Assembly (NCBI GenBank): GCA_047639575.1
Contig: JBLIOB010000095.1
Coordinates: 1-14,131, forward strand
Source of the DNA: JBLIOB01 sp047639575
GTDB lineage: Bacteria; Bacteroidota; Bacteroidia; Flavobacteriales_D; Parvicellaceae
DNA length: 14,131 bases
Reading direction: 5' to 3'
The notes beneath the pieces were generated by a model, which saw only the letters and a list, made by a program, of their open reading frames with translations, was not told the origin of the DNA and ran no database searches. Of the stretch, positions 1-6,329 are shown in pieces. Within the stretch, counting starts at the first letter, position 1. Each line of letters opens with the position of its first letter. A program made the translations under genes and the position numbers.

Positions 1-2
1 CA

Positions 3-839
3 CTACCTCTTTGTTTTTTCTTATTGTTTTCGATGGCGTCAGTTGGACAAACAAGTCATTGCTCGGTATTGGTAATGGACACAATTTGGTTCGAAGGGGA
101 ACAAATTGTTAGATATACTGATTACAGCTGGGAATATTTGTCTGATATTAAGGTGGATACAATCACAGCGGAGTTAGCGAAAGAGATTTACGCGAAAATC
201 GACACAGCTGCGCTCTTTTCATATCGATGGCATACTGGAAAAACGTATTCCAGAGATATCAACCTAAAGCACATGACTGATACTGTAGAATTAAACCTTC
301 TATCTGAATTAGATCCTAATGTGTTCCTTCCACAAGTAGGAAGTGTTACTTCTCCATTCGGCCCTCGCTGGGGCAAGATGCACAAAGGAGTTGACATTAA
401 TTTAAATACTGGGGATCAGGTGCATTGCGCGTTCGCGGGAAAAGTTAGATATGCTCGATACAATCAAGGCGGTTATGGTAATCTAGTAATAGTAAGACAT
501 TTTAATGGGCTAGAAACCTACTATGCCCATTTGTCGAGAATCGATGTAAAAAGTGGGCAATTAGTGAAAGCTGGAGCCACACTTGGGAAAGGCGGAAGTA
601 CCGGGCATTCGACTGGTCCCCACTTACACTTTGAAGTAAGGTACTTTGACAACGCTCTAGATCCTCAAATGATATTCAATTTTAAATATCAAAAATTGAA
701 GACCACTACCCTACTAATTCACACTGGGTCATTTGGCTATTCCGAGCCCATGGAAACAAAGAAGATAGTGACTAGTAAGTCGCAAATTGTGCCTGTGGAC
801 AGAAAGAAGCGGACCCCTATTGAGGTGTCCAGAGCATAA
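3..839 (+). CDS. M23-family metallopeptidase, exported, 5' end outside window
   Basis: Zinc-dependent peptidoglycan endopeptidase of the LytM/M23 family, expected to cut peptide cross-bridges in the cell wall. The reading frame is open to the left edge. The visible start encodes a hydrophobic run (LPLCFFLLFS) followed by MASVGQ, which looks like the end of a signal peptide and its cleavage site, so the true start lies upstream and the TTG/ATG codons at 24 and 33 are probably internal. Counting from 24, the catalytic domain covers about residues 103-215. It has the HxxxD zinc motif (H120, D124), the conserved YYAHL, and the HxH motif in GPHLHFEVR (H200, H202). All expected ligands are present, so it is probably active. 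The roughly 55-residue tail is basic and not part of the domain. The last codons and the TAA stop lie inside the left arm of a 33-bp inverted repeat, so the present C-terminus may result from a rearrangement. Confidence 0.9.
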   Translation, partial: LPLCFFLLFSMASVGQTSHCSVLVMDTIWFEGEQIVRYTDYSWEYLSDIKVDTITAELAKEIYAKIDTAALFSYRWHTGKTYSRDINLKHMTDTVELNLLSELDPNVFLPQVGSVTSPFGPRWGKMHKGVDINLNTGDQVHCAFAGKVRYARYNQGGYGNLVIVRHFNGLETYYAHLSRIDVKSGQLVKAGATLGKGGSTGHSTGPHLHFEVRYFDNALDPQMIFNFKYQKLKTTTLLIHTGSFGYSEPMETKKIVTSKSQIVPVDRKKRTPIEVSRA

Positions 840-1165
840 CCAGGACTAAAACCCACTAGGGTTGCTGGATGTGTTTTACGCGCACTTCCTCAAGCATCCC
901 CAACATTCATCGATTCCGGCCTTTATAGCTCTGTAGTGAACGCCTTTGGCAAATAATAGAACCTTGATTCCTTAGGGGGAATACGTATTCAATGAAAAAC
1001 GAGCTGCGAGTGAGTCATTTGACTTCGATAAATTGACAAGAGTCGAAATCCGCAGAAATATCCCATAAATTAACCTGTAAGAAGAATTCTTTGGCTAAAT
1101 CGCAACTCGCTCAAATTGAAGGTGTTAATTAGCCCTAGTGGGTTTTAGTCCTGGTTATGCTCTGG
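829..1165. repeat. Perfect 33-bp inverted repeats (829-861 and 1133-1165) flanking 271 bp
   Basis: The arm at 829-861 begins CCAGAGCATAACC and its exact reverse complement ends at 1165 with GGTTATGCTCTGG. The match breaks on both sides. The left arm contains the TAA stop of the peptidase gene within GCATAAC. The 862-1132 interior has no plausible gene (longest ATG frame about 14 codons) but does hold small self-complementary pieces. No clear target duplication is visible outside the arms. It could be a MITE-like element, a remnant of a larger element, or a recombination site. From 1166 to about 1441 I see no gene or strong structure. Confidence 0.85.
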
Positions 1166-1441
1166 GGACCAATATTGTTTCGTCTAACGTAATGGGGCGA
1201 GGCAAACACAGAAATTTAGGACTACCATCTTACCCATTTATTCAGGGCACAGCTTACCTGAAACGTAGTCTATCCTAGAATCCACATAGTGGTAATTATT
1301 CTGCATCTCTTGGATATTGTTTTGGTCGCTGTTCTGAGAAGACTAGAACTGTTTGCAACGTTTGAAATTCTTTAATCTGTTTTTGATAATTAATAGTCAG
1401 TTGTATTTGAGGATATGGTAACATATAGGGGCGTTTTTCGT

Positions 1442-1449
1442 TATATTTG
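1442..1449 (+). promoter_or_regulatory. Bacteroidota -7 element (TAnnTTTG) of the toxin-antitoxin pair
   Basis: TATATTTG is an exact match to the TAnnTTTG consensus and ends four bases before the ATG at 1454. Transcription would start at or almost at the start codon, giving a leaderless or near-leaderless message. No convincing -33 element is seen at the usual spacing. Confidence 0.5.
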
Positions 1450-1453
1450 TAAT

Positions 1454-1660
1454 ATGAGTACAATTGAACTTCAAGAGCAGATCATTAAACTAATTCAGTC
1501 AACTACTGATGAAAGTAAGTTGAGAGTGGCGTTCAATGCTTTAAATGAAGATTATGATGAGGCCTTACTTGCTTCTATTAGTCAGGCAAAACTTGAGGCA
1601 AAACAAGGACTAGGATCTTCTCATAAAAAGTCAATGGAGAAGTACCAACAATGGCTTTGA
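1454..1660 (+). CDS. Antitoxin of a ParE/RelE-type toxin-antitoxin pair
   Basis: Small acidic protein of 68 residues starting MSTIELQEQIIK, with a helical N-terminal half and a C-terminal segment (GLGSSHKKSMEKYQQWL) of the kind that wraps a ParE/RelE toxin. An in-frame ATG lies 39 bases upstream at 1415, but it would add residues unlike this family and would put a perfect -7 promoter element inside the gene, so 1454 is preferred. The gene overlaps the toxin start by 10 bases, which suggests translational coupling and is the standard antitoxin-first order. The expected role is to neutralise the toxin and, with it, repress their shared promoter. Assignment rests mainly on size, tail and partner. 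No DNA-binding domain can be named with confidence. Confidence 0.75.
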   Translation: MSTIELQEQIIKLIQSTTDESKLRVAFNALNEDYDEALLASISQAKLEAKQGLGSSHKKSMEKYQQWL

Positions 1661-1950
1661 GCATTAACTGGCTTCCACAAGCTGAATTAACCCGAGACAA
1701 CATTTTTAACTACATCTCTCAAAACTGGGGAGAGTTGCGGGCAATTGCATTCATTGTAGAACTTGACCACCTTGTAGTTCAAATATCTCAAGTCAGTGTT
1801 CAATATCAGAGATTTGAAGCTGGTAATTGTTATAGAGTTCCTGTTACAAGACAAAACACCCTTTATTATGATGTTGTAGGAAATCGATTGGATATTCTTA
1901 CGGTTTGGGATACGCGACAAGATCCAACCAAGCTATTGGAATCGCTCTAA
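1651..1950 (+). CDS. RelE/ParE superfamily toxin
   Basis: A 99-residue protein with the RelE/ParE fold pattern. It has an N-terminal strand (INWLPQAE), two helices carrying Y-I-S-Q-NWGE and FIVELDHLV, then the C-terminal strands with YRVPVTRQNTLYYDV and LTVWDTRQDPTKL. The WDTRQDP ending is characteristic of Bacteroidota ParE-like toxins. ParE members poison DNA gyrase and RelE members cleave mRNA at the ribosome; sequence alone does not separate these here. Start ATG at 1651 lies within the end of the antitoxin gene. The pair would stabilise the plasmid or region carrying it. The 88 bases after the stop show no clear terminator. Confidence 0.85.
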   Translation: MALSINWLPQAELTRDNIFNYISQNWGELRAIAFIVELDHLVVQISQVSVQYQRFEAGNCYRVPVTRQNTLYYDVVGNRLDILTVWDTRQDPTKLLESL

Positions 1951-2038
1951 ACTATTATTCCTGGCATTAGACTCCCAACGCACTTACAATTGTTCTGAAC
2001 AACCCAATATCGTGCGCTACTGTTGAAAAGTGTTAATT

Positions 2039-3214
2039 ATGCGCTTAAAACCTTATAACTATGTTTTGTTAAACACTGAACTTTCAGAAATAGTAAAGGA
2101 GCTCCAAAAGGAACGTGAGTTGAACTGGCATGATCACAACTGGCTGATCAAATTGCTTCGGTATCGACATTGGCTAAAAGATGCGCCTGAAAGGAAAAAT
2201 ACCGAGGTCGAGTATCGGTGGGCTTTGAAACAACGGGCGTTAGAAAAGAAGGGGACACTGCCTGCTTGGCGCGGGGACCTTCTAGACCTCCATGGGTTCA
2301 AATGGTCGGTTGAAATCAAGGCGGATACCGACCGTGTTTGGAAAGGGAGATTTGATCAGCTCGTGCGATTACAAGAACAAACGGGTCTTGCATATGTGTC
2401 AACCCTGGACAAAACGAACAAACAACTTTCGGCATGGGTGAACACGCAAAGGTTGCTTAAGCGAAAGGGACAATTATCTAAGGATCGCATTTCCAAATTA
2501 AATAAGTTGGGAATTCTGTGGTCAGAGGATTTGAAGAAGCTGACGCGCGAGTCGTGGATGACTAACTACAAAGAACTGATTGAGTTCAAAGAACTTTTCG
2601 GAAACCTAAGGTTAGGCGGTGAAAAAACGGAGTACCGGATGTTGTCTGGGTTCGCGGATCGACAACGCCAAAACATTGACCGTCTTACTACCAGACAAGT
2701 AAACCTTTTAAACAAGATTGGCTTTAAGTGGTCCTCTGAAATTGAATCTGATAAGGATGAAAACTGGATGGCAAAGTATCGGGAATTAGTAAAGTTCAAA
2801 AGAGTCCATGCGCATCTGAAGGTTCCTTCAGGTAGAAAGGATAATCCAGATTTGCCATTAGCTCGTTTCGTAGAGGTAACACGTAAATTACAAAAGGAAG
2901 GCAAGTTGCCGGAATGGAAAGTAGGCCTTATGGACCATATTGGATTTCCTTGGTCCTGGAAACTGGAGCAAGAGCGAATGGAATGTTGGATGAATAATTA
3001 CAATTGTCTAAAAAAGTATTTCGGTGAGCATGGCCATTCGAACGTTCCAGAAAACTGGCAGCAGGACAAGAAACTTGCAAATTGGGTTGCTGTGCAGCGG
3101 CAATACGCGTATCGGTTATCTGGGGCAAAGGAGTTGTTACTTGAAGACGTTGGTTTCGTCTATCAATTTGATAAGTCAGATCGCGTACGGAACTCGAAAG
3201 GTCGATTTATTTGA
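2039..3214 (+). CDS. Protein made of about five helicase-associated (HA) domain repeats
   Basis: A 391-residue, highly charged protein with a repeated unit of about 70-74 residues. Each unit starts with a Trp-containing helix (NWMAKYREL, CWMNNYNCL and similar), has a middle stretch ending in LaxWvxxQR or a relative of it, and closes with G-F/I-x-W. The closing motifs occur near residues 86 (GFKW), 158 (GILW), 228 (GFKW), 302 (GFPW) and 372 (GFVY). This is the pattern of the helicase-associated domain (PF03457), a predicted nucleic-acid-binding three-helix module usually attached to DEAD/DEAH-type helicases. No helicase motif is present and the length leaves no room for one. A GTG lies in frame at 2030, but ATG at 2039 is preferred. 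The gene ends before a strong terminator at 3254. Function unknown; DNA or RNA binding is an inference. Confidence 0.8.
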   Translation: MRLKPYNYVLLNTELSEIVKELQKERELNWHDHNWLIKLLRYRHWLKDAPERKNTEVEYRWALKQRALEKKGTLPAWRGDLLDLHGFKWSVEIKADTDRVWKGRFDQLVRLQEQTGLAYVSTLDKTNKQLSAWVNTQRLLKRKGQLSKDRISKLNKLGILWSEDLKKLTRESWMTNYKELIEFKELFGNLRLGGEKTEYRMLSGFADRQRQNIDRLTTRQVNLLNKIGFKWSSEIESDKDENWMAKYRELVKFKRVHAHLKVPSGRKDNPDLPLARFVEVTRKLQKEGKLPEWKVGLMDHIGFPWSWKLEQERMECWMNNYNCLKKYFGEHGHSNVPENWQQDKKLANWVAVQRQYAYRLSGAKELLLEDVGFVYQFDKSDRVRNSKGRFI

Positions 3215-3253
3215 ATATTTTTCTCATATAAACAAGATTACTCTACGCAAGTA

Positions 3254-3285
3254 AAGCCCACCGATTTCTCGATGGGCTTTTTTTT
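3254..3285 (+). terminator. Rho-independent terminator after the HA-repeat gene
   Basis: AAGCCCA pairs with TGGGCTT (7 bp), followed after one mismatch by CGA/TCG around a short loop. Eight T residues end the hairpin at 3278-3285. The T run makes it a plus-strand terminator, 40 bases past the stop. Confidence 0.9.
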
Positions 3286-3334
3286 GAATCCAGTTGCCAG
3301 ACCAGATTCAACCACTAATCGCTATGAAAAAATC

Positions 3335-3544
3335 CTAGTAGCCAACATCATTTGAATCAATAATTAACCTTGGTAACACCACATCAATCATATCATAATA
3401 GGAAGCTCTTTCTTTATAGGTTATTCCATCACCTATGTTGGAATATATCATCTCAGACACATCGGATTTCTTTGATTCGTGATATTGAAACACGCCTTCA
3501 AATGAACCTTTAATCATATTATCTGCTTCCAATTTCGCTATCAC
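3335..3544 (-). pseudogene. Truncated relaxase (MobA-like) N-terminus
   Basis: A 69-codon frame starting MIAKLEADNMIKGSFEGV, resembling the first 35-40 residues of Bacteroidota mobilization relaxases, which open with MIAK/MVAK, a G-SF-G segment and a Y-x-x-x-K. The start overlaps the mobC stop by four bases (TGA within ATGA), the usual mobC-mobA arrangement. Full relaxases are about 300-450 residues and carry the HxH(xN) metal motif; nothing of this is present, because the frame stops at 3335 and a plus-strand terminator follows. The last ~30 residues no longer resemble the family, so a frameshift or junction near position 3430 is likely. Without it the module cannot nick oriT unless a relaxase acts in trans. 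A short intact gene of other function cannot be excluded. Confidence 0.5.
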
Positions 3545-3915
3545 GACCCTACTTTAATCATTACTTTACTTAGACCACCTCTTAAAGATTGGACCTCTCT
3601 GAGGACTCTTTCAAGGGATAAACCAGTCATGTCTTTTTCTTCAATACCGTTCAAACGCTTAGCGATTTGATTAATGTTTTTATCAATTATTTTGAGTTCC
3701 GTCATTGTTTCTTTATCAAAAACTGCTGTCTTTTCTTTCATTTTAACCGATCCAGATAGAGCATTTACGCGAACATACTTTAAGAAATCAATAGTTTGAT
3801 CGGGATATTTTGAGTTGTGCGAGACAATCTTTTTAGAAATAGTCTTAAGGTCACTATCGCTGAAAAGGATCTCTTTTCTCTTATTTCTAACCTCTTTTTC
3901 TTTCTTTCTATTCAT
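3541..3915 (-). CDS. mobC: MobC-like relaxosome accessory protein
   Basis: A 124-residue basic protein. After a Lys/Arg-rich start it has the ribbon-helix-helix-type segment (EILFSDSDLKTISKKI), then FLKYVRVNAL near residues 44-53, the counterpart of the E-Y-I-R-x-x-x-L motif of the family, and the signature NINQIAKRLN at about 80-89. These are the conserved parts of bacterial MobC (PF05713), which binds and locally melts oriT to help the relaxase nick. It is followed at once by the truncated relaxase and preceded by candidate oriT hairpins on the upstream side. Length fits the family, so MobC itself appears intact although its partner is not. Confidence 0.85.
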   Translation of the reverse strand: MNRKKEKEVRNKRKEILFSDSDLKTISKKIVSHNSKYPDQTIDFLKYVRVNALSGSVKMKEKTAVFDKETMTELKIIDKNINQIAKRLNGIEEKDMTGLSLERVLREVQSLRGGLSKVMIKVGS

Positions 3916-3959
3916 ACTACTTCTCTATTTATATGACCGAAGGGAACAACACCAATGGC

Positions 3960-4033
3960 TCGAAGCTCCGCCTTCGACAAGTCGGGGAATAAGCCTGGAT
4001 GTTTGCAAAACATACGGGTGTTTCCCCTACTTG
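3960..4033. other. Candidate oriT: three hairpins upstream of mobC
   Basis: Three inverted repeats lie within 75 bases just upstream of mobC. TCGAAG/CTTCGA occurs at 3960-3965 and 3972-3977. CAAGTCGGGGAA (3978-3989) pairs with TTCCCCTACTTG (4022-4033) with one mismatch. Nested inside is ATGTTT/AAACAT around 4000-4013. On the minus strand the inner hairpin is followed by ATCCAGGC, loosely like the ATCCTG nick region of MOB-P systems. Position next to mobC and the nested hairpins support oriT; the nick site is a guess. Confidence 0.5.
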
Positions 4034-4200
4034 CTATAGATCAATTTATAAGAGCAAATCTCCGGATGAGTATTAGAGCTTCCCTCCAATATTTATCTGG
4101 ATCTTTCAAAAACAGGCAACAAAAACCTCCACAAAACAAGGCTCTAAATTCTGGATTTGAATTCATTCGAAATGAGACCGCTAACACAAAATTATGCCAG

Positions 4201-4329
4201 TATACTGTAATACTACAATACCAGTATACTGTAATACTCCTATACTGTAATACTCCTATACTTTAATACTCCTATACTTTAATACTACAATACCAATATA
4301 CCATAATGCGCGTATACTGTAATACTTTG
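4201..4329. repeat. Seven-unit tandem repeat array, 16/24-bp spacing
   Basis: Units of the form TATACTGTAATACTCC begin at 4201, 4225, 4241, 4257, 4273, 4297 and 4313. Spacing is 16 bases, or 24 where an extra eight bases (as in ACAATACC) are inserted, so there is an 8-nt sub-period of ATACTNNN. The sixth unit is diverged. This is iteron-like and unrelated in sequence to the rep-associated iterons. Candidate roles are a protein-binding array (regulator, accessory origin or incompatibility locus) near the mob region. Confidence 0.85.
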
Positions 4330-4413
4330 TGGCCATGTATACAGGTAGACTGTAAAATTACTTTTCATCTCTAAGCAGACAGTTTTACAACCCTTCGCTC
4401 CTAGTTTTAATGG

Positions 4414-4494
4414 AAATCATTGAGTAAAGAAGGCTTTCGTATTTCAGTAAGATTCAAAGCGACAATGGGAGCTCTTTAATGAGCTAGAAATCCT
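4414..4494. repeat. Dispersed direct repeat, copy 1 (downstream of the XRE gene)
   Basis: An 81-base stretch aligns without gaps to 6183-6263 with 12 differences by eye (about 85% identity), including an exact 16-base core GATTCAAAGCGACAAT. Weaker resemblance continues for some 50 bases on the right. It contains no gene and lies 3' of the minus-strand XRE gene, as copy 2 lies 3' of hipA. Confidence 0.8.
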
Positions 4495-4628
4495 CAAGCT
4501 TACGAGCTCAATATTGTAGACAAAACAGGAATTAGCGTTTAAACAAATTTCCTAAAATACTGGACTGGATAATAATCAAAAGCCCTGTCCTTGTTATAAA
4601 AAATAATCTTCTGAATTCATTACTTATT

Positions 4629-4859
4629 TCATAAATCCACAAGCTCTGCTAAAGGTACTTCCAAGGCTTCAGCCAAATGGTTAAGATACCAAATCGTTGG
4701 ATTTATATTACCCGTTTCAACCCTTTGATAACTCTGTCTTTCTTTACCGCAGATATTGGCAACTTCTGATTGACTTAGTCCTTTCGACTTTCTTATCTCT
4801 CTGATTCTTTCGCCCAGTTTAATTAAGAACTCTTTTTGTTTAGCATCCCTATTGTCCAT
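4629..4859 (-). CDS. Small XRE-family transcriptional regulator
   Basis: A 76-residue protein that is essentially one Cro/CI-type helix-turn-helix (residues about 14-70). It has LGERIREIRKSKGLSQSEVA with the conserved GLSQ turn, RQSYQRVETG as recognition helix region, and the typical N-P-x-x-x-x-L-x-x-L-A-E-A-L end. No second domain is present. Two copies of a 16-bp palindrome lie immediately upstream, so it very probably represses its own transcription. The nearest downstream element is the 81-bp dispersed repeat. There is no adjacent toxin-like gene on the same strand; it could be a solitary regulator or a surviving antitoxin half. Confidence 0.9.
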   Translation of the reverse strand: MDNRDAKQKEFLIKLGERIREIRKSKGLSQSEVANICGKERQSYQRVETGNINPTIWYLNHLAEALEVPLAELVDL

Positions 4860-4860
4860 A

Positions 4861-4910
4861 GCAACGAATGTGTTGCATCACCAATAATACATTAGCAACG
4901 GATACGTTGC
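4861..4910 (-). promoter_or_regulatory. Twin palindromic operators and -7 element of the XRE gene
   Basis: GCAACGAATGTGTTGC (4861-4876) and GCAACGGATACGTTGC (4895-4910) share GCAAC-N6-GTTGC and start 34 bases apart. The first touches the XRE start codon. Between them the minus strand reads TATTATTG (4882-4889), one mismatch from TAnnTTTG. Binding at both would straddle the promoter, as expected for autorepression. Confidence 0.75.
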
Positions 4911-5268
4911 TTTTCTGAATATAATCCTTATAATTGCTTGAATGATAAAAGATTAATTATGATAGACGAGTTATACAATGTCTACATAGCTTAGAAGACA
5001 CTCATGATGTATATAACGAGCGTTTGATTATTCGATTAAGGAGGTTGCACCTAATTAACTTCACCATTACAAACCGGATAATGGATGGTGTTCAAACGTT
5101 CCCAGTAGTTCCAAGATGTTTACATTTTCCGCCATACGATGTAGATAAAAGTGAGGTCGAGATGATTTTTAAATTTTTAATCAAATGATCAACAAAAACA
5201 TCCTCGGAAGTTGTGAATGAATAGAATTTATATTGTCTTTTTATGGACAATAAATCTGCAAAATTGCG
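4911..5268. other. Intergenic region without a supported gene
   Basis: About 360 bases between the XRE operators and the next gene. A minus-strand frame at 5092-5289 exists but has no family features and overlaps the neighbouring start. An AAGGAGGT sequence at 5039-5046 looks like a perfect ribosome-binding site, but no frame begins behind it. Nothing else is clear. Confidence 0.4.
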
Positions 5269-5280
5269 TACCTTAATCCT

Positions 5281-5532
5281 ATGACCCAAATCGATTTAAG
5301 TATTCAAACATTCATGGACTGGAGTTTTGAAGAGCAGTTCAATTACATCTTTCATGATTCTGCAGGAATTGGGTTTAAACACCCTCAAGTAAAGGAGTGG
5401 TCGGATGATAATGATGAATACTTGTATGAACTTTATTTAGTCGATGGCTTTTACGTAACAGTTCAGAAAGATCTAGATAACGAACTACAGGTTTTAAGTT
5501 TTAGTATCTGCCATTTACACGAATTAAACTAG
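5281..5532 (+). CDS. Small acidic protein of unknown function
   Basis: An 83-residue protein I do not recognise. It begins MTQIDLSIQTFMDWSFEEQF and continues with a helix-loop segment followed by alternating polar and hydrophobic strands (YLYELYLVDGFYVTVQKDL, ELQVLSFSIC). The composition is acidic and aromatic with no signal peptide or membrane segment; a small alpha+beta cytoplasmic fold is likely. A TACCTTAA sequence at 5269-5276, a weak match to the -7 element, ends four bases before the ATG, as for the toxin-antitoxin gene. It converges on the DUF6922-like gene with a 21-base gap. The size and composition are compatible with an immunity or antitoxin-like protein, but that is speculation. 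Confidence 0.6.
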   Translation: MTQIDLSIQTFMDWSFEEQFNYIFHDSAGIGFKHPQVKEWSDDNDEYLYELYLVDGFYVTVQKDLDNELQVLSFSICHLHELN

Positions 5533-5553
5533 CCACTCCCCTACCTTCTCAGC

Positions 5554-6069
5554 TTATCCAGGAGGCTTGTTCTTTTGATCTTTCTGCCTTTGCTCTTTAT
5601 ATTCTTTTCCAAGGGCTTCAAGTTTAAGTTTTTCTTCTTCGCTCAATTTAGCGTAAGACTTTGAAGCAAATTCTTGCATTGCTTTGGACAGCTCAGCTGA
5701 CCTATATGGTTCCATTCCGATGTATTTTTCACCTTTATATTTGCTCTTCAAATCGGCAATGTATTTATTAAACGCCAAGGGATCAAGATTGTATCGAATG
5801 GCAATACTCTCAATGTTTTCTTTACCTTTTATTTGTCTCGAGTTCAGTGCAACACTCTTTATCAAATAAATTGGATACAAGCTGTCTAAGGTTTCAAAGA
5901 AGTCCTCTTGACCCATATTCCAAGCTAGTACTCGATCAATTATAAAGTCTCCATCGAACTCAATGGACAATAGCCTAACATCCACATCCCAAAACATTGC
6001 TTTTGGAAATATGCCTTTAACAAAGGGAGAGCCGTCATTAACTTCGCTATGGTCTTGTGATACTGACAT
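5554..6069 (-). CDS. DUF6922-like protein with charged C-terminal tail
   Basis: A 171-residue protein. Residues about 20-95 (FPKAMFWDVDVRLLSIEF, then FIIDRVLAWN, FFETLDSLYP and IKSVALNSRQI) follow the pattern of the Bacteroidota DUF6922 family, in which FWDvD is followed by D-xx-FIIeRVLe and a short helical part. Such proteins often stand beside nucleotidyltransferase-type (AbiEii-like) toxins and are suspected antitoxins, but no such partner is next to this one. The remaining ~75 residues (KSKYKGEKYIG onwards) end in a Lys/Glu-rich, helix- or coiled-coil-like tail (KLSEEEKLKLEALGKEYKEQ) that is longer than usual. A TATCTTCG sequence about 10 bases upstream is one mismatch from the -7 consensus. 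Family assignment is from memory of motifs and moderate. Confidence 0.6.
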   Translation of the reverse strand: MSVSQDHSEVNDGSPFVKGIFPKAMFWDVDVRLLSIEFDGDFIIDRVLAWNMGQEDFFETLDSLYPIYLIKSVALNSRQIKGKENIESIAIRYNLDPLAFNKYIADLKSKYKGEKYIGMEPYRSAELSKAMQEFASKSYAKLSEEEKLKLEALGKEYKEQRQKDQKNKPPG

Positions 6070-6182
6070 CTATCTATTCGAAGATACAATAAAGTTCGTT
6101 TGAAGATAGAATTGAAAGCAACCGACAATGAGGTGAATCGAAAACATACTATAGAGAATGCAACCAGCTACAAATAAGACTA

Positions 6183-6263
6183 AAATCATTCAGTAAAGAG
6201 GGCTTTAGAATTTCAGTCTGATTCAAAGCGACAATAGAAGCTATTTAATCGACTAGAAATCCT
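6183..6263. repeat. Dispersed direct repeat, copy 2 (downstream of hipA)
   Basis: Second copy of the 81-base sequence at 4414-4494 in the same orientation, about 1.77 kb away, with the same GATTCAAAGCGACAAT core. It lies between the DUF6922-like gene and the end of hipA. No coding function is visible in either copy. Confidence 0.8.
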
Positions 6264-6329
6264 TTGATCTTTGCACTTAATATTGCTGTAGAAATAGGAA
6301 ATAAGCGCCTAATAAATATTATTTGTATT

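Noticed and set aside
188..397. Minus-strand frame inside the M23 gene
   Set aside because: Shadow of a gene with clear catalytic motifs on the other strand.
829..1165. Integron attC site (GCATAAC/GTTATGC at the arms, stop codon in the arm, toxin-antitoxin next)
   Set aside because: The arms do not fit the RYYYAAC/GTTRRRY boxes, the unit is more than twice the longest usual attC, and no second such site follows the toxin gene.
3955..4266. 103-codon plus-strand frame
   Set aside because: It runs through the oriT hairpins and the tandem repeat array; repeated translation products of non-coding DNA.
5039..5046. Perfect Shine-Dalgarno-like AAGGAGGT
   Set aside because: No start codon or sensible frame follows it, and the other genes here show no such sites.
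5092..5289. 65-codon minus-strand frame
   Set aside because: No family features, and it overlaps the start and promoter of the better-supported gene at 5281.
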